Shown piece after piece: positions 33,546-34,341 of a stretch of DNA of 34,341 bases. Position 1 is the stretch's first letter. Every line of letters begins with the position of its first letter. The stretch is taken from NCBI GenBank assembly GCA_028281495.1, contig JANQJU010000021.1, positions 1 to 34,341 of the forward strand, written 5' to 3'. The position numbers and the translations under genes were made by a program. The notes beneath the pieces are model-generated. The model was not told where the DNA came from. It made no database searches and saw nothing but the letters and a program-made list of their open reading frames with translations. The stretch comes from SAR324 cluster bacterium (GTDB taxonomy: Bacteria; SAR324; NAC60-12).

Positions 33546-33689
33546 TGAAAGGCATCCCAACACCTTGTCCACTTCGACCCCGGATGGAGTGCGAAACCCC
33601 AGGGTTCGAAGTAAATCCAACAGGGCCACCTCCACGTTTCAGGAGAGGTGGCATGGTCAACTTGAGGAGAATCTTCAATGATTCCAAGG
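33546..33689 (+). promoter_or_regulatory. Probable array leader
   Basis: 144 bp between cas3 and the first repeat. It contains an 8-bp perfect hairpin, GCCACCTC (33625-33632) with GAGGTGGC (33645-33652), and a small CGAAACCCC...GGGTTCG inverted repeat near 33592. No strong promoter is seen. The leader side is inferred from the shared orientation of the repeats, the mini-array and the cas genes. Confidence 0.45.
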
Positions 33690-34229
33690 GTTCCGAATCC
33701 CCATGCGGGGTTATGAGGACGGCGATTGTTCATTGTGGCCACGAAGGATGATCGTTCCGAATCCCCATGCGGGGTTATGAGGAGGTAAGTGAGAATGCTC
33801 ATAGAGAGTTGCATCTAGTTCCGAATCCCCATGCGGGGTTATGAGTCCAGGACTATCCCAGGCTCGCAATGAATTTCCAAAGTTCCGAATCCCCATGCGG
33901 GGTTATGAGGTTGCCCCTTCTGGGCGGAATGAAAATGAAATCATTGTTCCGAATCCCCATGCGGGGTTATGAGTCCAGAGCGGTTTCGACAAGGCTATCG
34001 TGGAATATGGTTCCGAATCCCCATGCGGGGTTATGAGTACAGTGGGAAGACTAGCGATGGAGCTTAAAGAAGTGTTCCGAATCCCCATGCGGGGTTATGA
34101 GCGCACTAATTCCATTGCAAGCTGTGCCGAAGAAGAAGTTCCGAATCCCCATGCGGGGTTATGAGACTCGGTCAGTCGTCACGGCTATCACTAAAAAACG
34201 GGTTCCGAATCCCCATGCGGGGTTATGAG
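33690..34229 (+). CRISPR. CRISPR array: nine 28-bp repeats, eight 36-bp spacers
   Basis: Repeats start at 33690, 33754, 33818, 33882, 33946, 34010, 34074, 34138 and 34202, an unbroken 64-bp period. All nine are identical, including the last. The repeat opens GTTCCGAAT, has a 4-bp CCCC-ATGC-GGGG stem-loop and ends TTATGAG. All eight spacers are exactly 36 bp and none visibly matches the window. No adaptation gene lies within view. Short reverse-strand open frames beginning MGIRN in this region are artefacts of the repeat. Confidence 0.98.
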
Positions 34230-34266
34230 TTGCCATACAGTACTATTGCGTAATCCGCTCCACCTC

Positions 34267-34341
34267 GATCACTCAATCCACCGCAGTTGGATCACCGAAT
34301 CCAGTAAACCTGGATCACTCAATCCAATCCGTTGGATCACC
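34267..34341 (+). repeat. 22-23-bp tandem repeats downstream of the array
   Basis: Units at 34267-34289, 34290-34312 and 34313-34334 and a partial unit from 34335 share GATCAC(T/C)(C/G)AATCCA followed by a variable eight-base part. They begin 37 bp after the last CRISPR repeat and run off the window. They are unrelated to the CRISPR repeat in sequence and spacing. Confidence 0.85.

Noticed and set aside
33589..33611. Possible eroded CRISPR repeat in the leader (CGAAACCCC...GGGTTCG)
   Set aside because: It shares only the CGAA-CCCC core, is out of the 64-bp phase and lacks the TTATGAG handle; a chance inverted repeat is more likely.
33711..34088. Short minus-strand frames beginning MGIRN within the array
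   Set aside because: They are produced by the repeat sequence itself and recur with the 64-bp period.
33690..34229. Spacers matching genes in this window
   Set aside because: Comparing the eight spacers by eye with the window gave no match; a proper search against genomes and phages could not be run.

Overview
The window comes from a Gram-negative, flagellated bacterium of medium G+C. LpxA and a beta-barrel-like secreted protein indicate an outer membrane, and two complete flagellin genes indicate motility. I cannot assign a phylum. The MinD-like/DnaJ-HTH pair, the GHKL protein with a degenerate receiver, and the TerB-like genes would fit a delta-proteobacterium-like or related lineage, but this is an impression and not a placement. 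No rRNA or tRNA gene was recognised.

Region 1 (1-12.8 kb) is mostly ordinary chromosome. It carries two tandem TerB-like genes, a Nudix hydrolase, an exported beta-barrel-like protein, lpxA, a protein with a triplicated unknown domain, pheS without an adjacent pheT, a stand-alone RapZ C-terminal domain, a MinD-like ATPase followed by a degenerate-DnaJ/RodZ-HTH fusion, a double-hotdog MaoC hydratase, prfB with its programmed +1 frameshift, a YajQ protein and an ArnT-like membrane glycosyltransferase.

Region 2 (12.8-25.3 kb) holds a GHKL ATPase with a receiver-like domain, a polytopic membrane protein with a GT2 glycosyltransferase, two divergent flagellins separated by two small unknown genes, a 13-unit AT-rich tandem repeat, a TerB-like gene, a STAS-domain protein, a spermidine-synthase-like protein and an ACT-domain malic enzyme. 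Several intergenic gaps carry short tandem repeats that include GATC.

Region 3 (25.5-34.3 kb) is a type I-D CRISPR-Cas locus ordered cas6 - cas10d(csc3) - csc2 - csc1 - cas3', followed by an array of nine identical 28-bp repeats and eight spacers of exactly 36 bp. The HD nuclease motif is on Cas10d and the Cas3 protein is helicase-only, as expected for I-D. An in-frame ATG with a Shine-Dalgarno sequence near the end of cas10d could start the small subunit Cas11d. No cas1, cas2 or cas4 is visible.

The most striking part lies just upstream of cas6. A promoter (perfect TTGACA, 17 bp, CATACT) is followed by a degenerate two-repeat mini-array with a 20-nt pseudo-spacer. Positions 1-16 of that pseudo-spacer match the promoter's own -10/start-site region at 15 of 16 positions, with the single mismatch at position 6, the base normally flipped out in type I crRNA-target duplexes. 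Immediately downstream is an unlisted 50-codon gene encoding an almost ideal leucine zipper, then a 12-bp-stem terminator separating this unit from cas6. This looks like a crRNA-like guide that directs the I-D effector to repress its own promoter (CreR-like), or a CreTA-like guard unit in which the zipper protein or another part of the transcript is released when the effector fails. The alternative is a protein operator, because the matching sequence is also a dyad (ATACT-N6-AGTAT).
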